A DNA stretch of 64,000 nt from Rhodanobacter glycinis. Its GTDB lineage: Bacteria > Pseudomonadota > Gammaproteobacteria > Xanthomonadales > Rhodanobacteraceae. Under the pieces are notes generated by a model. That model ran no database searches. It was not told the origin of the DNA and worked only from the letters and a program-made list of their open reading frames with translations. The position numbers and the translations under genes were made by a program. Positions 52,992 to 61,032 of this stretch are shown here, piece after piece (position 1 is the stretch's first letter; each line of letters starts with the position of its first letter). The stretch covers positions 32,873 through 96,872 of the forward strand of contig NZ_RCZB01000008.1 in the NCBI RefSeq assembly GCF_006438785.1. Reading direction: 5' to 3'.

Positions 52992-54248
52992 CTATTCCCG
53001 CAACCGCGGCACGCCGTGGACGTCGCGTTCCTCGACTGCGATCGGGTGGGTATCGAGCTGGCCAGTACGCGCACTTTGCGCCAGCGGCGTGACTGCCTCG
53101 CCACGACCGAACACCAGCGCGTTGCGATAGCAGCGCTGCGCCTGCTCCGCGTCGCCCTGCCCGGCGAAGGTATCGCCCAGCGCTTCCCACGCGGCCGCTC
53201 CCGGCGCCAGCGCGAGCGAACGCTCGAGGTGCTGGCGCGCCTTGCCCCATAGCTTCAGCCGCACGCACATGCGACCCAGCGTGAGCAGCAGGTTGGCATC
53301 GTTGGGACGTGCATCGAGCCAGCCTTCGGCGCGGCGCAGGCGCGCTTCGACGTCGTCGCCGGCCAGCGTGCCGTAAGTTTCGATCAGCAGCGGCGACCAC
53401 TCGCGGCGCAGCGCGGATTCCACTTCATCCATCGCCGGCAAGGTCAGGCCGAACGAGGCCGCGCGGCGGGCATACGCGTCGATCACCGCGGGCACGCGAC
53501 GTTGCACCTTCGGCAGTTGCGACCACAGCATGTTGAGGCTGGCGCCATCCGCTGCCGCGTTGATGGTGGCGGTGAGCACCTGTGCCTCCAGCACCGCATA
53601 GGCGCGGCTGCCAAGTGCACCGCTTTTCTGCAGCGGATCGAGCGCGTCGCGCGCGCGCCGGATATCGCCGTTGGCCAGCGCCGCCAGGGCCAGCTCGCGC
53701 CAGCCGCCGGGGGTCAGCGTGCCCTTGTCCGATTCGGGAACCAGCAACGCCAGTGCCTCGGCCGGCTTGCCATCGCGACGCAGCACGCGGGCACGCAGCA
53801 CGCGCGCGGCCTGCGGTGCGGAGTGCGCAGCCTGGTTCAGTGCTTCCAGTGCGCGGCCATGTTCGCCGCGGCGCGATGCCGCTTCGGCCGAAGCGAGCAG
53901 GGCCGGCCCACGCAGGCTGTCCAGCCGCGAGGCGCGGTTGAGATCACGTTCAGCATCGCCGTGGCGACCTTCGATCAGCGCGACCAGGCCTTCGCCGAGA
54001 CGCTGCTGGCTGACCCGCCGATGCCGGCGCGAGAACGCGCCGAACGGCCAGCGCAGCAGACGCCACAGCACGGTGAGCAAGGCCCATGCCAGCAGCAGGA
54101 TCAGCAGCGCCGCAACCACGGTGGTCTCCACCTGCCAGCCGCGCAGACGCAGCAGCACATAGCCGGGATCTTCCGCTACCCAGTGCCAGCCGAACGCGGC
54201 CAGCGCGGCGATGATCACCAGCAGCAGGATCCAGCGCCAAACCTTCAT
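52992..54248 (-). CDS. hemY: HemY-like tetratricopeptide membrane protein
   Basis: This is a 418-residue protein: two N-terminal membrane helices (WILLLVIIAALAAFGWHWV and VVAALLILLLAWALLTVLW) form the HemY_N domain, and the rest is TPR-like helices. In Gammaproteobacteria it is the last gene of the hem operon after hemX; its role in tetrapyrrole metabolism is not defined. It is not protoporphyrinogen oxidase (also called hemY). It overlaps hemX by 4 bp. Confidence 0.9.
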   Translation of the reverse strand: MKVWRWILLLVIIAALAAFGWHWVAEDPGYVLLRLRGWQVETTVVAALLILLLAWALLTVLWRLLRWPFGAFSRRHRRVSQQRLGEGLVALIEGRHGDAERDLNRASRLDSLRGPALLASAEAASRRGEHGRALEALNQAAHSAPQAARVLRARVLRRDGKPAEALALLVPESDKGTLTPGGWRELALAALANGDIRRARDALDPLQKSGALGSRAYAVLEAQVLTATINAAADGASLNMLWSQLPKVQRRVPAVIDAYARRAASFGLTLPAMDEVESALRREWSPLLIETYGTLAGDDVEARLRRAEGWLDARPNDANLLLTLGRMCVRLKLWGKARQHLERSLALAPGAAAWEALGDTFAGQGDAEQAQRCYRNALVFGRGEAVTPLAQSARTGQLDTHPIAVEERDVHGVPRLRE

Positions 54249-55411
54249 GGCCGGACTCCGCCCGCCGGCGCGACACTGCTGGCGGCGGCAGGGGCGGCGT
54301 TACTGGCGGCCGGGCTGAGTGCATGCACGGTGCGCAGATTGCGCAGCTCGGTCAGCGCAGCGCCGAGTTGCACCGGTGCGCTCGTCGGCAGCTGCGTGGC
54401 CAGTGCAGCAAGCGCCTTGCGCGCCTGCTGCACTGCCGGCGCATTGCTGTCGAACTGGGTCGACAGACTGCCGTCCACGCGTTGCAGCGCCGCCGCGTAG
54501 TCCTTGCTGTCGTAGGCCAGCAACGCGGCTTGCGCCTGGGCCAGATCGAGCGCAGCCAGTTCACGCGCGAAGCGCGCATCGGCTATCGCCAGCGGCGCGC
54601 CGTTGTCGCGCTGCACGCTGACCACACTGGCCAACGCGCGGCCGATCCGCGACCACGCATCGGTCGGTTGCGTGCTGTTCGCCGTGTCGAGCGATTTCAG
54701 CGGCAGGCTGGCCAGGCTGCCGCGCAGTTCGGTGAGCTGCTGCAGCGCGCTGGCCTGGCTGGCTGGCTGGCTCTTCGCCAGCGCCTCGCGTTCGGCACTG
54801 ATGCTCTGGCGCAGGCCACCGAACGCGCTGTCGTTGACCGCAGCCAGGGTCTGGTCGGCCAGCGCATAGGCGGCGGCCGCGCCCTGCGCGTCGTGGAACA
54901 GCGTGTAGCGTTCGCTGGCCATGCGCAGCAGCGATTCGGTTTCGTCCAGCAGCATCGCGTCGTGCCCGGACAGGCTCTTCTCGGCCAGCTTCGCCACGGC
55001 GTCTTCGAGGTTGCGCGTACGTTCGGTCTGGCCGAGCAGTTCTTCGCGCAGCGACCGATTGACTGCCGCCGCATCGCTCAGGCGCTGGTTGAGGCTGTTG
55101 CGTTCGCCGCTGACACCGGCCAGCGTGGTTTCCAACGTGCCCACTCGCTGCTGTAGGCCGGCTACGCTCTGGCTGTCGGCGGCGTTACCCTGCTCCTGCA
55201 GCCACTGGCGCCAGCCGATGTAGCCACAGGCACCCACCGCGACCAGCGACAGCAGCACCGCCAGTGCCAGGCTGCCGCCAGCGTGTGGGCGCGGTGCGGA
55301 TCGTGGCGCGGCATCGCGCATCGGGCGTATCGGCAGCGGATCGACCAGCATGGGGTCGGGACGGGCGCCCTCGGGCGCGGTGGGCTCGTTCGGCTTGTCT
55401 ACGTTGCTCAT
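54245..55411 (-). CDS. hemX: HemX family membrane protein
   Basis: This is a 388-residue protein with one transmembrane helix (about residues 47-70, LALAVLLSLVAVGACGYIG) and a coiled-coil and helical periplasmic part. It belongs to the HemX family annotated as uroporphyrinogen-III C-methyltransferase, but no methyltransferase motifs are visible, so enzymatic activity is doubtful. hemY overlaps its end. TAGCAT lies 6 nt upstream of its ATG. Confidence 0.9.
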   Translation of the reverse strand: MSNVDKPNEPTAPEGARPDPMLVDPLPIRPMRDAAPRSAPRPHAGGSLALAVLLSLVAVGACGYIGWRQWLQEQGNAADSQSVAGLQQRVGTLETTLAGVSGERNSLNQRLSDAAAVNRSLREELLGQTERTRNLEDAVAKLAEKSLSGHDAMLLDETESLLRMASERYTLFHDAQGAAAAYALADQTLAAVNDSAFGGLRQSISAEREALAKSQPASQASALQQLTELRGSLASLPLKSLDTANSTQPTDAWSRIGRALASVVSVQRDNGAPLAIADARFARELAALDLAQAQAALLAYDSKDYAAALQRVDGSLSTQFDSNAPAVQQARKALAALATQLPTSAPVQLGAALTELRNLRTVHALSPAASNAAPAAASSVAPAGGVRP

Positions 55412-55423
55412 TCGCGCATGCTA
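55409..55423 (-). promoter_or_regulatory. TAGCAT 6 nt before hemX ATG, possible leaderless start
   Basis: Read on the minus strand, TAGCAT (55418-55423) is followed by GCGCGA and the hemX ATG (55409-55411). A TAnnnT hexamer at this distance would put transcription start close to the start codon. Confidence 0.35.
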
Positions 55424-55468
55424 ACAGCCCATGCGCCCGCGCCCGTAGCAAGGCCGCGTGAAGAAGCG

Positions 55469-56266
55469 TCAACGCGTGCACATCGCCGTATCGAGCAGAT
55501 CGGCCGACAGCGCCGAGACGGCCAGCATCGTACGCGTGAAGCCGGCAGCGCGCGCCGCCGCGTCGAGGCGTTCGCTGCTGACCACGGCGGTTGCCGCACA
55601 CAGCCGCGCCCATACTGGTGGCGGCAACAGCTGATGCAGATTCTGCAATGCCTCGGCACTGGACAGCAGTACCCGTGCCGACGCGGGCAACTGCAGCAAT
55701 GCATCCACGTGACGGCGGTCCAGCCGTGGTGGCACCCGGTGGTAGACGTGCAGTTCGCGCAGTTGCGCCCCGCGCGCCGCGAGCTGTTCGCGCAACACAC
55801 CGCGGCCGCCGGGTGCGCCGATCAGGGCGACGCGGCGACCACCCAGGTCATGCAGGACGGGATGTTCCAGCAGGCCTTCGCTGTCCTGTCGCTGCGGTGC
55901 CAGCGGCGCGGCGATGCCATGCCGTCGCAGTGCGCGCGCGGTACCCTGGCCCACCGCCAGCACGCTAGCCGTGGTCTGCAATGGCATCAGCGCCGCGGCA
56001 TGACGTACCGCCGCGGGACTGGTGAAGATCACCAGTTCATCCGCCAGCGCGGCACGCAGGCCGGCGCGCGCGGCGACCTGATCGGCCACGCTGCGCAAGG
56101 CCAGGCCTGGCAGCAACAACGGCAGGCCGCCGCGGGCGCGTACCCGGCGCGCCAACGCCGTCGCCGTGCCGGCAGGACGGGTGATCACCACGATCCGGCC
56201 GCGCAGGTGGTCGTTGCTCGCTGGGGGTTGTCGCTGCATCCGCGCACCGCATCCGGTCACTGCCAT
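55469..56266 (-). CDS. hemD: uroporphyrinogen-III synthase
   Basis: This is a 265-residue enzyme that cyclises hydroxymethylbilane to uroporphyrinogen III. It has the two-domain U3S fold with VVITRPAGTATALARRVRARG at the start, LVIFTSPAAVRHAAALM, and AVGQGTARALRRHGI. hemC is not in this window. ATG at 56266 is used; ATG at 56236 would remove a short extension. hemX follows 57 bp downstream. Confidence 0.9.
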   Translation of the reverse strand: MAVTGCGARMQRQPPASNDHLRGRIVVITRPAGTATALARRVRARGGLPLLLPGLALRSVADQVAARAGLRAALADELVIFTSPAAVRHAAALMPLQTTASVLAVGQGTARALRRHGIAAPLAPQRQDSEGLLEHPVLHDLGGRRVALIGAPGGRGVLREQLAARGAQLRELHVYHRVPPRLDRRHVDALLQLPASARVLLSSAEALQNLHQLLPPPVWARLCAATAVVSSERLDAAARAAGFTRTMLAVSALSADLLDTAMCTR

Positions 56267-56278
56267 GGCCGCAGTGTA
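56264..56278 (-). promoter_or_regulatory. TACACT 6 nt before hemD ATG, possible leaderless start
   Basis: On the minus strand TACACT (56273-56278) is separated from the hemD ATG by GCGGCC. A second TACACT occurs on the plus strand at 56289-56294, facing the divergent thioesterase gene. Confidence 0.35.
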
Positions 56279-56329
56279 ACGGCCGCCCTACACTGGGAGG
56301 TCTTCCCTTCCCCATGGATCCCGATCAAC

Positions 56330-56803
56330 GTGAGCACGACCGACGACACCACCGCGCAAGCGCAGCAGCTGATCCAGTTCATCCGCGACGAGATTCCGCT
56401 GGCCCATGCGATGGATCTGCAGCTGATCCACAGCGACGACGACATGCTCAGCCTGCTGGCGCCGCTGGCGCCGAATGTCAACGACAAGGGTTGCGCGTTC
56501 GGCGGCAGCCTGGTCAGCCTGATGACCTTGAGCGGCTGGGCGCTGGTGGAAATGGCGCTGCGCCGCTACGGCCACGATTGCGACGTGTTCGTGGCCGAAT
56601 CCAGCGTGCGTTACCTGTCGCCGCTGTGGCAGGACTTTCGCAGCGAGGCGCGGCTGGCCGCCGCCGCCAACTGGACCACGTTCTTCAACACGCTGACCAC
56701 ACGCGGCCGGGCGCGCATCGAAGTCGCCTGCGTGGTGCCGGGCGACGACGGCAAGCCCGCTGCCACCTTGAGCGCGCGCTTCGTGGCCAAACGGCGCGAC
56801 TGA
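56330..56803 (+). CDS. YiiD-type thioesterase-domain protein (hotdog fold)
   Basis: This is a 157-residue protein with a GTG start at 56330. Characteristic sequences are EIPLAHAMDLQLI, LAPNVNDKGCAFGGSLVSL and SSVRYLSPL, which fit the putative-thioesterase domain found at the C-terminus of YiiD and as stand-alone proteins. The substrate is unknown. It is divergent from hemD with 63 bp between starts. The ATG at 56314 is in a different frame. Confidence 0.85.
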   Translation: MSTTDDTTAQAQQLIQFIRDEIPLAHAMDLQLIHSDDDMLSLLAPLAPNVNDKGCAFGGSLVSLMTLSGWALVEMALRRYGHDCDVFVAESSVRYLSPLWQDFRSEARLAAAANWTTFFNTLTTRGRARIEVACVVPGDDGKPAATLSARFVAKRRD

Positions 56804-56860
56804 GCTGCGGGTATCCGCTTGAGGCAGAATGGACGGATATCCACCGGGGGAGAACCACCC

Positions 56861-57274
56861 ATGCGCCGCATTCCGAGCATTCTCGCCGTGCTGTCCGTGC
56901 TGTTGCTGGCCGGCTGCGCCACCAAGACGCGCAGCGACGCGCTGACCACCACGCTCAACGCCTACGGCAGCACGCTGCGCTGGGGCGATTTCCAGAGCGC
57001 CGCGCAATTCATCGACCCCGCGCTGCGCGCCGCCCATCCGCTGAACGCGCTGGACCTGGCGCGCTACCAGCAGGTGCGCGTAACCGAATACGACAACGGT
57101 GCCGGCCCGGTGCCGACCGGCGATTTCGATGTGCAGCAGACGGCGCAGATCAGCCTGGTCAATATCCATACCCAGTCCGAACGCACCGTCGTCGACCACC
57201 AGACCTGGCATTACGACGAAAAGACCAAGCACTGGTGGCTGACCAGCGGGCTGCCGGATATCACGCAGGACTGA
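56861..57274 (+). CDS. hypothetical lipoprotein
   Basis: This is a 137-residue protein with a lipobox LLAGC (C19). The mature part (NAYGSTLRWGDFQSAAQFID, then DYQV-like beta strands and HYDEKTKHWWLTSGLP) resembles small lipoproteins of the NTF2-like type in Xanthomonadales. The function is unknown. ATG at 56861 has CCGGGGGAGAACC upstream; this G-run (56846-56852) is complementary to the C-rich loop CUCCCCC of the sX13-like RNA. Confidence 0.8.
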   Translation: MRRIPSILAVLSVLLLAGCATKTRSDALTTTLNAYGSTLRWGDFQSAAQFIDPALRAAHPLNALDLARYQQVRVTEYDNGAGPVPTGDFDVQQTAQISLVNIHTQSERTVVDHQTWHYDEKTKHWWLTSGLPDITQD

Positions 57275-57302
57275 GCTGGCCACGGCAGGCGCGCGCTACC
57301 CG

Positions 57303-57308
57303 TATAAT
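57303..57308 (+). promoter_or_regulatory. candidate -10 element of the rhodanese-like gene
   Basis: A perfect TATAAT lies 47 bp upstream of the ATG at 57356. No good -35 is 16-18 bp upstream. Confidence 0.4.
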
Positions 57309-57355
57309 CGACGGTTTACCCGAGTCGGTGCGATCAAAGCACCCGTGGACTGACG

Positions 57356-57802
57356 ATGAACGATTTTCTGCACAAGCTGCCCGAATTTATCGGCAATCAT
57401 GTGGCCTTGGCGGCCCTGTTCGTGGTGCTGCTGGTGGCGTTGATCGCCACCCAGCTCATGCAGCTCTTCAGCAAGACCCGCGAGCTGACCCCGGCCGGGC
57501 TGACCGGGCTGATCAACCGCGAAACCCCGCTGCTGATCGACCTGTCGTCGCTGGCCGACTTCGAGAAGATGCACGTGCCCGGCGCCCGGCATGTGGCGAT
57601 GAGCCAGTTCGATCCGGAAAAGAAGGATCTGGCCAAGGCGAAGGACCTGCCGGTGGTGGTGATGGACAAGGACGGCCGCGGCAACTCGATCAAGGCCGCG
57701 CAGCGGCTGGTCAAGGCCGGCTTCACCAAGGTGCATACGCTGGGCGGCGGCGTGCTGGCATGGCACGCGGCGCAGTTGCCGGTTGCCAAAGGCAACAAAT
57801 AA
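57356..57802 (+). CDS. rhodanese-fold membrane protein lacking the catalytic cysteine
   Basis: This is a 148-residue protein with one N-terminal transmembrane helix (residues 16-34, VALAALFVVLLVALIATQL) and a rhodanese domain (LLIDLSSLADFEKMHVPGARHV). The active-site cysteine is replaced: the expected VVVxC-xxG loop reads VVVMDKDGRGNS, with D104 in the cysteine position. Sulfurtransferase activity is therefore unlikely; it may bind or sense a ligand. The relative YibN in other Gammaproteobacteria sits near secB/grxC, neither of which is seen here. Confidence 0.88.
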   Translation: MNDFLHKLPEFIGNHVALAALFVVLLVALIATQLMQLFSKTRELTPAGLTGLINRETPLLIDLSSLADFEKMHVPGARHVAMSQFDPEKKDLAKAKDLPVVVMDKDGRGNSIKAAQRLVKAGFTKVHTLGGGVLAWHAAQLPVAKGNK

Positions 57803-57868
57803 GCACGCGCTCGTGATCTTTGCCGAGGGATGCCTCGGCCCATGTTACGTGCAAGCAGCAGCTAAACC

Positions 57869-58936
57869 TCAGCCATGCAGGTCGTGGAAGCCGGCCCGCC
57901 CGGCGATGATCTGCGCCAGCACATCCGGCGCGTACTCGAACGAGTCGTAGTACAGCCGCTCTTCCGGCAACCCCGCATCGAGAAACCGCTGGTGCGCCGC
58001 GTCGATCATCGCTGGCGGGCCGCCCATGTATACGTCGTAGCCGGACAGGTCGGGGTGATCGACCAGTACGGCCTCATGCACCAGACCCGTGCGCAGACCC
58101 GTCGCCTGTTCGGCATGCACGGGCTCGGACACCACCGCGTGGAACTGCAGGTTCGGCAATTCGGCGGCCCAGCGTTCGGCCAGCGGACGCAGATACAGGT
58201 CCGCCGCCACGCGTGCGCCCCAGTACAGCTGCATCGGCCGGCGCGTACCCAGCGCGATGAAGTGCTCGACGATCGCCTTGACCGGTGCAAAGCCGGTGCC
58301 ACCGGCGACGAACAGCATCGGTCGCTCCGAATCCTCGCGCGGCACGAAGGTACCCAGCGGTCCCTCTACGCGCAGGTGATCGCCCACCTTCAGCGCATCG
58401 TTGACCCATGACGTGAAGCCGCCGCCCGCGACGTGCCGCACATGCAGTTCGACCATGCCATCGGCCTGCGGGCCATTGGCGATCGAGAACGGTCGCCGCT
58501 TGCCGTCCTCCAGCAACACATCCAGGTATTGGCCCGGCAGGCGGTTGAGCCGGCGCTCGCCGTGCGACGGCAGCAGGCGCAGGCCAGTCACGTCCGACGC
58601 CAGCTGCCACTTCTCGGTCACCACCATGCCGAGCTGGCGTCGCGCGATGTCCTCCACCGAGGTCACTTCGCGCGCCTCCAGCAGCAGGTCGCTGGTCGGT
58701 ACCGCCTGACACAACAGCACCGCGTGATGCGCCAGCGCGCTGGCACTCAGCGCCAGCGGCGGGTTGCGCGGGTACTCGCAATGCCCCTGCAGCAAGGTCG
58801 CCTTGCAGCTGCCGCAGACGCCGGCGCGACACGAATACGGCAACGCCACGCCCGCCCGCTGAGCCGCTTCCAGCACGGTTTCACCGGCTGCCACCGAAAA
58901 CTGGCGGCCAGAGGATTTGAGAGTGACGTTAAACAC
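57869..58936 (-). CDS. 2Fe-2S ferredoxin-FAD/NAD(P)H reductase (CDP-6-deoxy-glucoseen reductase-like)
   Basis: This is a 355-residue oxidoreductase with a plant-type ferredoxin domain (C36, C41, C44, C76: SCRAGVCGSCKA and LLCQ), an FAD-binding barrel (RRPFSIANGP) and an NAD(P)H domain (LFVAGGTGFAPVKAIVEH and YMGGPPAMIDA). It is the AscD/CDP-6-deoxy-delta-3,4-glucoseen reductase-like type, also similar to phenol or toluene monooxygenase reductases. A GTG start at 58936 gives VFNVTLKSSGRQF; the TTG-initiated extension to 58996 is not believed. It is divergent from the thioesterase gene. Confidence 0.9.
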   Translation of the reverse strand: MFNVTLKSSGRQFSVAAGETVLEAAQRAGVALPYSCRAGVCGSCKATLLQGHCEYPRNPPLALSASALAHHAVLLCQAVPTSDLLLEAREVTSVEDIARRQLGMVVTEKWQLASDVTGLRLLPSHGERRLNRLPGQYLDVLLEDGKRRPFSIANGPQADGMVELHVRHVAGGGFTSWVNDALKVGDHLRVEGPLGTFVPREDSERPMLFVAGGTGFAPVKAIVEHFIALGTRRPMQLYWGARVAADLYLRPLAERWAAELPNLQFHAVVSEPVHAEQATGLRTGLVHEAVLVDHPDLSGYDVYMGGPPAMIDAAHQRFLDAGLPEERLYYDSFEYAPDVLAQIIAGRAGFHDLHG

Positions 58937-58998
58937 GCATGCATTGTCGCGGCGATCGGAGCGGACAACAATGCGGGCTCGCACCGAAGGAATCAACG

Positions 58999-59439
58999 AT
59001 GAGCATCTGGAAACAGCCCGCCGATCTGGCGCGCATCAACGCATGGAGCGCCAACACCATGATGGAGACGCTGGGCATCCGCATCAGTGCGATCGGCGAC
59101 GACTGGCTGCAGGGCACGATGCCGGTCGACCATCGCACCCACCAGCCGTACGGACTGCTGCACGGTGGTGCCTCGGTGGTGCTGGCCGAGACCCTGGGCA
59201 GCACCGCCGCGATGCTCACGCTCGATCCGGAGAAGGAGCTGGCCGTCGGCCTGGACATCAATGCCAATCATCTTCGCGGCGTGCGCAGCGGCACCGTCAC
59301 CGGCACCGCGCGTGCGCTGCACATCGGGCGCACCACCCAGGTGTGGGAGATCCGCATCGAGAACGAGGAAAGCTCGCTGGTATGCATCTCGCGCATCACC
59401 ATGGCAGTGATTGCCGCGCGTACCGTGGGCCTGCGTTGA
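58999..59439 (+). CDS. PaaI-type hotdog thioesterase
   Basis: This is a 146-residue acyl-CoA thioesterase of the PaaI/YdiI type. HQPYGLLHGGASVVLAETLG carries the family HGG and the active-site Glu, and VGLDINANHLRGVRSG the substrate-binding segment. It likely hydrolyses 1,4-dihydroxy-2-naphthoyl-CoA or other aryl/acyl-CoAs. Its stop overlaps the next start codon (TTGA), so it is coupled to the SrkA-like kinase. Confidence 0.93.
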   Translation: MSIWKQPADLARINAWSANTMMETLGIRISAIGDDWLQGTMPVDHRTHQPYGLLHGGASVVLAETLGSTAAMLTLDPEKELAVGLDINANHLRGVRSGTVTGTARALHIGRTTQVWEIRIENEESSLVCISRITMAVIAARTVGLR

Positions 59440-60383
59440 GCAACGACACGCCCTACGCCAGCCTCACTCCCGACCTGGTGCTCGACGCGGTCGCTGCCTG
59501 CGGTTTGTGGCCGGATGGCCGCCTGCTCGCGCTGAACAGTTACGAGAACCGCGTGTGGCAGGTCGGACTCGAAGACGCGTCACCGGTGATCGCGAAATTC
59601 TATCGACCCGGCCGCTGGAGCGATGCGGCGATCGTCGAAGAACACCGCTTCGCGCAGGAACTGGCCGACGCCGAATTGCCGGCGGTCGCGCCGCTGGCGT
59701 TCGATGGCCAGACCCTGCTGCGCCACGACGGCTTCCGCTACGCACTGACGCCACGTCGCGGCGGCCGCGCGCCCGAACTGGAAGCGCTCGATCAGTTGCA
59801 GTGGCTGGGCCGGTTGATTGCACGCATGCATGTGGTTGGCGCACGCGCGCCCTTCGTCCACCGCGGCCGGCTCGATCGCGTCACCATGGTGCAGCAGCCG
59901 ATGCAGGCGGTGCTCGATTCGCTCCTGCTGCCGATCTCCCTGCAGACAAATTACCGTGCCGCCGCCAGCCGGCTCGATGGCGCCATCGCGGCGCGCCTCG
60001 AAGCGCTCGGTCCGCTGCGGCAACTGCGCCTGCATGGCGACTGCCATCCCGGCAACGTGCTGTGGACCGATGCCGGCCCGCACTTCGTCGATTTCGACGA
60101 TGCGCGCACCGGGCCGGCCGTGCAGGATTTGTGGATGCTCGCCGGCGACGAGCGCGCGATGAAAGCCGTGCTCGAGGGCTATCAGCAATTTCGTGATTTC
60201 GACCATGCCGAGCTGGCGCTGATCCCGGCGCTGCGCGCCATGCGCCAGCTGCACTACGCCGGCTGGATCGCCGCACGCTGGCACGATCCGGCGTTCCCCG
60301 CCGCGTTCCCGTTCGCCGCCGAATCGCGCTGGTGGGAACAGCACATCGCCGATCTTCACGAGTTGGCGGACGAGCTCGAATAA
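59436..60383 (+). CDS. srkA: SrkA/RdoA-type stress-response kinase
   Basis: This is a 315-residue aminoglycoside-phosphotransferase-fold Ser/Thr kinase of the SrkA (YihE) type. The start TTG at 59436 gives LSNDTPYASLTPDLVLDAV, and the stop of the thioesterase overlaps it by 3 of its 4 bases. Features are LNSYENRVWQVGLED, KFYRPGRWSDAAIVEEHRF, the catalytic LHGDCHPGNVLW and the metal-binding VDFDDARTGPA. E. coli SrkA counters stress-induced death. A previous in-frame extension from 58917 is a shadow. Confidence 0.92.
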   Translation: MSNDTPYASLTPDLVLDAVAACGLWPDGRLLALNSYENRVWQVGLEDASPVIAKFYRPGRWSDAAIVEEHRFAQELADAELPAVAPLAFDGQTLLRHDGFRYALTPRRGGRAPELEALDQLQWLGRLIARMHVVGARAPFVHRGRLDRVTMVQQPMQAVLDSLLLPISLQTNYRAAASRLDGAIAARLEALGPLRQLRLHGDCHPGNVLWTDAGPHFVDFDDARTGPAVQDLWMLAGDERAMKAVLEGYQQFRDFDHAELALIPALRAMRQLHYAGWIAARWHDPAFPAAFPFAAESRWWEQHIADLHELADELE

Positions 60384-60489
60384 CCGTCAGCGGCGCGACT
60401 GTGGCGTTTGCGCACACCGGATCCGCAGGAACTTTCATCCGCACGGGCAAGCAGGCATGCTTGGGCTGATATCCCGCGCGAGTGTCCCC

Positions 60490-61032
60490 ATGAAGCGATC
60501 CAAGACCGCCGCCCTGTTGCTGATGAGTGCGGCCCCGTTGCTGCTGACCGCCTGCGATCGCAGCGAGAGCGCGTCCCGCGAAGGGCTGTACACCTCGGTC
60601 GAGGCCTGCGTGGCGCAGACCAATGACAGCAGCACCTGCCAACAGGCGTTTGCCAAGGCGCAGAAGGATGCGGCAACCACCGCGCCACGTTTCGCCAATC
60701 GCGAGGCATGCGAGGCCAGCTACGGCAAGGAACAGTGCGCCGAGCGCAATGACGGCGCCAGCCATTCGTTCTTCGGCCCGCTGATGACTGGCTTCTTCCT
60801 GTCGCAGATGCTGCGCAACGGCTCGCCGATGAACGGCTTCAACAGCGCACCGGCGTTCCGCGACAACAGCGGTGGCTGGCAGCGGCCGGCCGCCGGCGGA
60901 GTTAGCGGCGGTGTCTATCGTGGCGGCGCCGCCACGGCGATGGTGCCAATCAATGCCGCACCGAACCGCGCCGTCACCAGCAGCCGCTCCGGCTTCGGCA
61001 GATTCGGCAACAGCCGCGGCATCGGCGGCTGA
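60490..61032 (+). CDS. DUF1190 (YgiB-like) lipoprotein
   Basis: This is a 180-residue lipoprotein (lipobox LLTAC, C22) of the YgiB/DUF1190 family. It has EACVAQTNDSSTCQQAF, FANREACEASYGKEQCAE and a Gly/Asn-rich C-terminal tail with SRSGFGRFG. Overlap of its stop (TGATG) with the next start couples it to the ygiC-like gene, the same order as ygiBC in E. coli. The function is unknown, linked to envelope stress. Confidence 0.9.
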   Translation: MKRSKTAALLLMSAAPLLLTACDRSESASREGLYTSVEACVAQTNDSSTCQQAFAKAQKDAATTAPRFANREACEASYGKEQCAERNDGASHSFFGPLMTGFFLSQMLRNGSPMNGFNSAPAFRDNSGGWQRPAAGGVSGGVYRGGAATAMVPINAAPNRAVTSSRSGFGRFGNSRGIGG

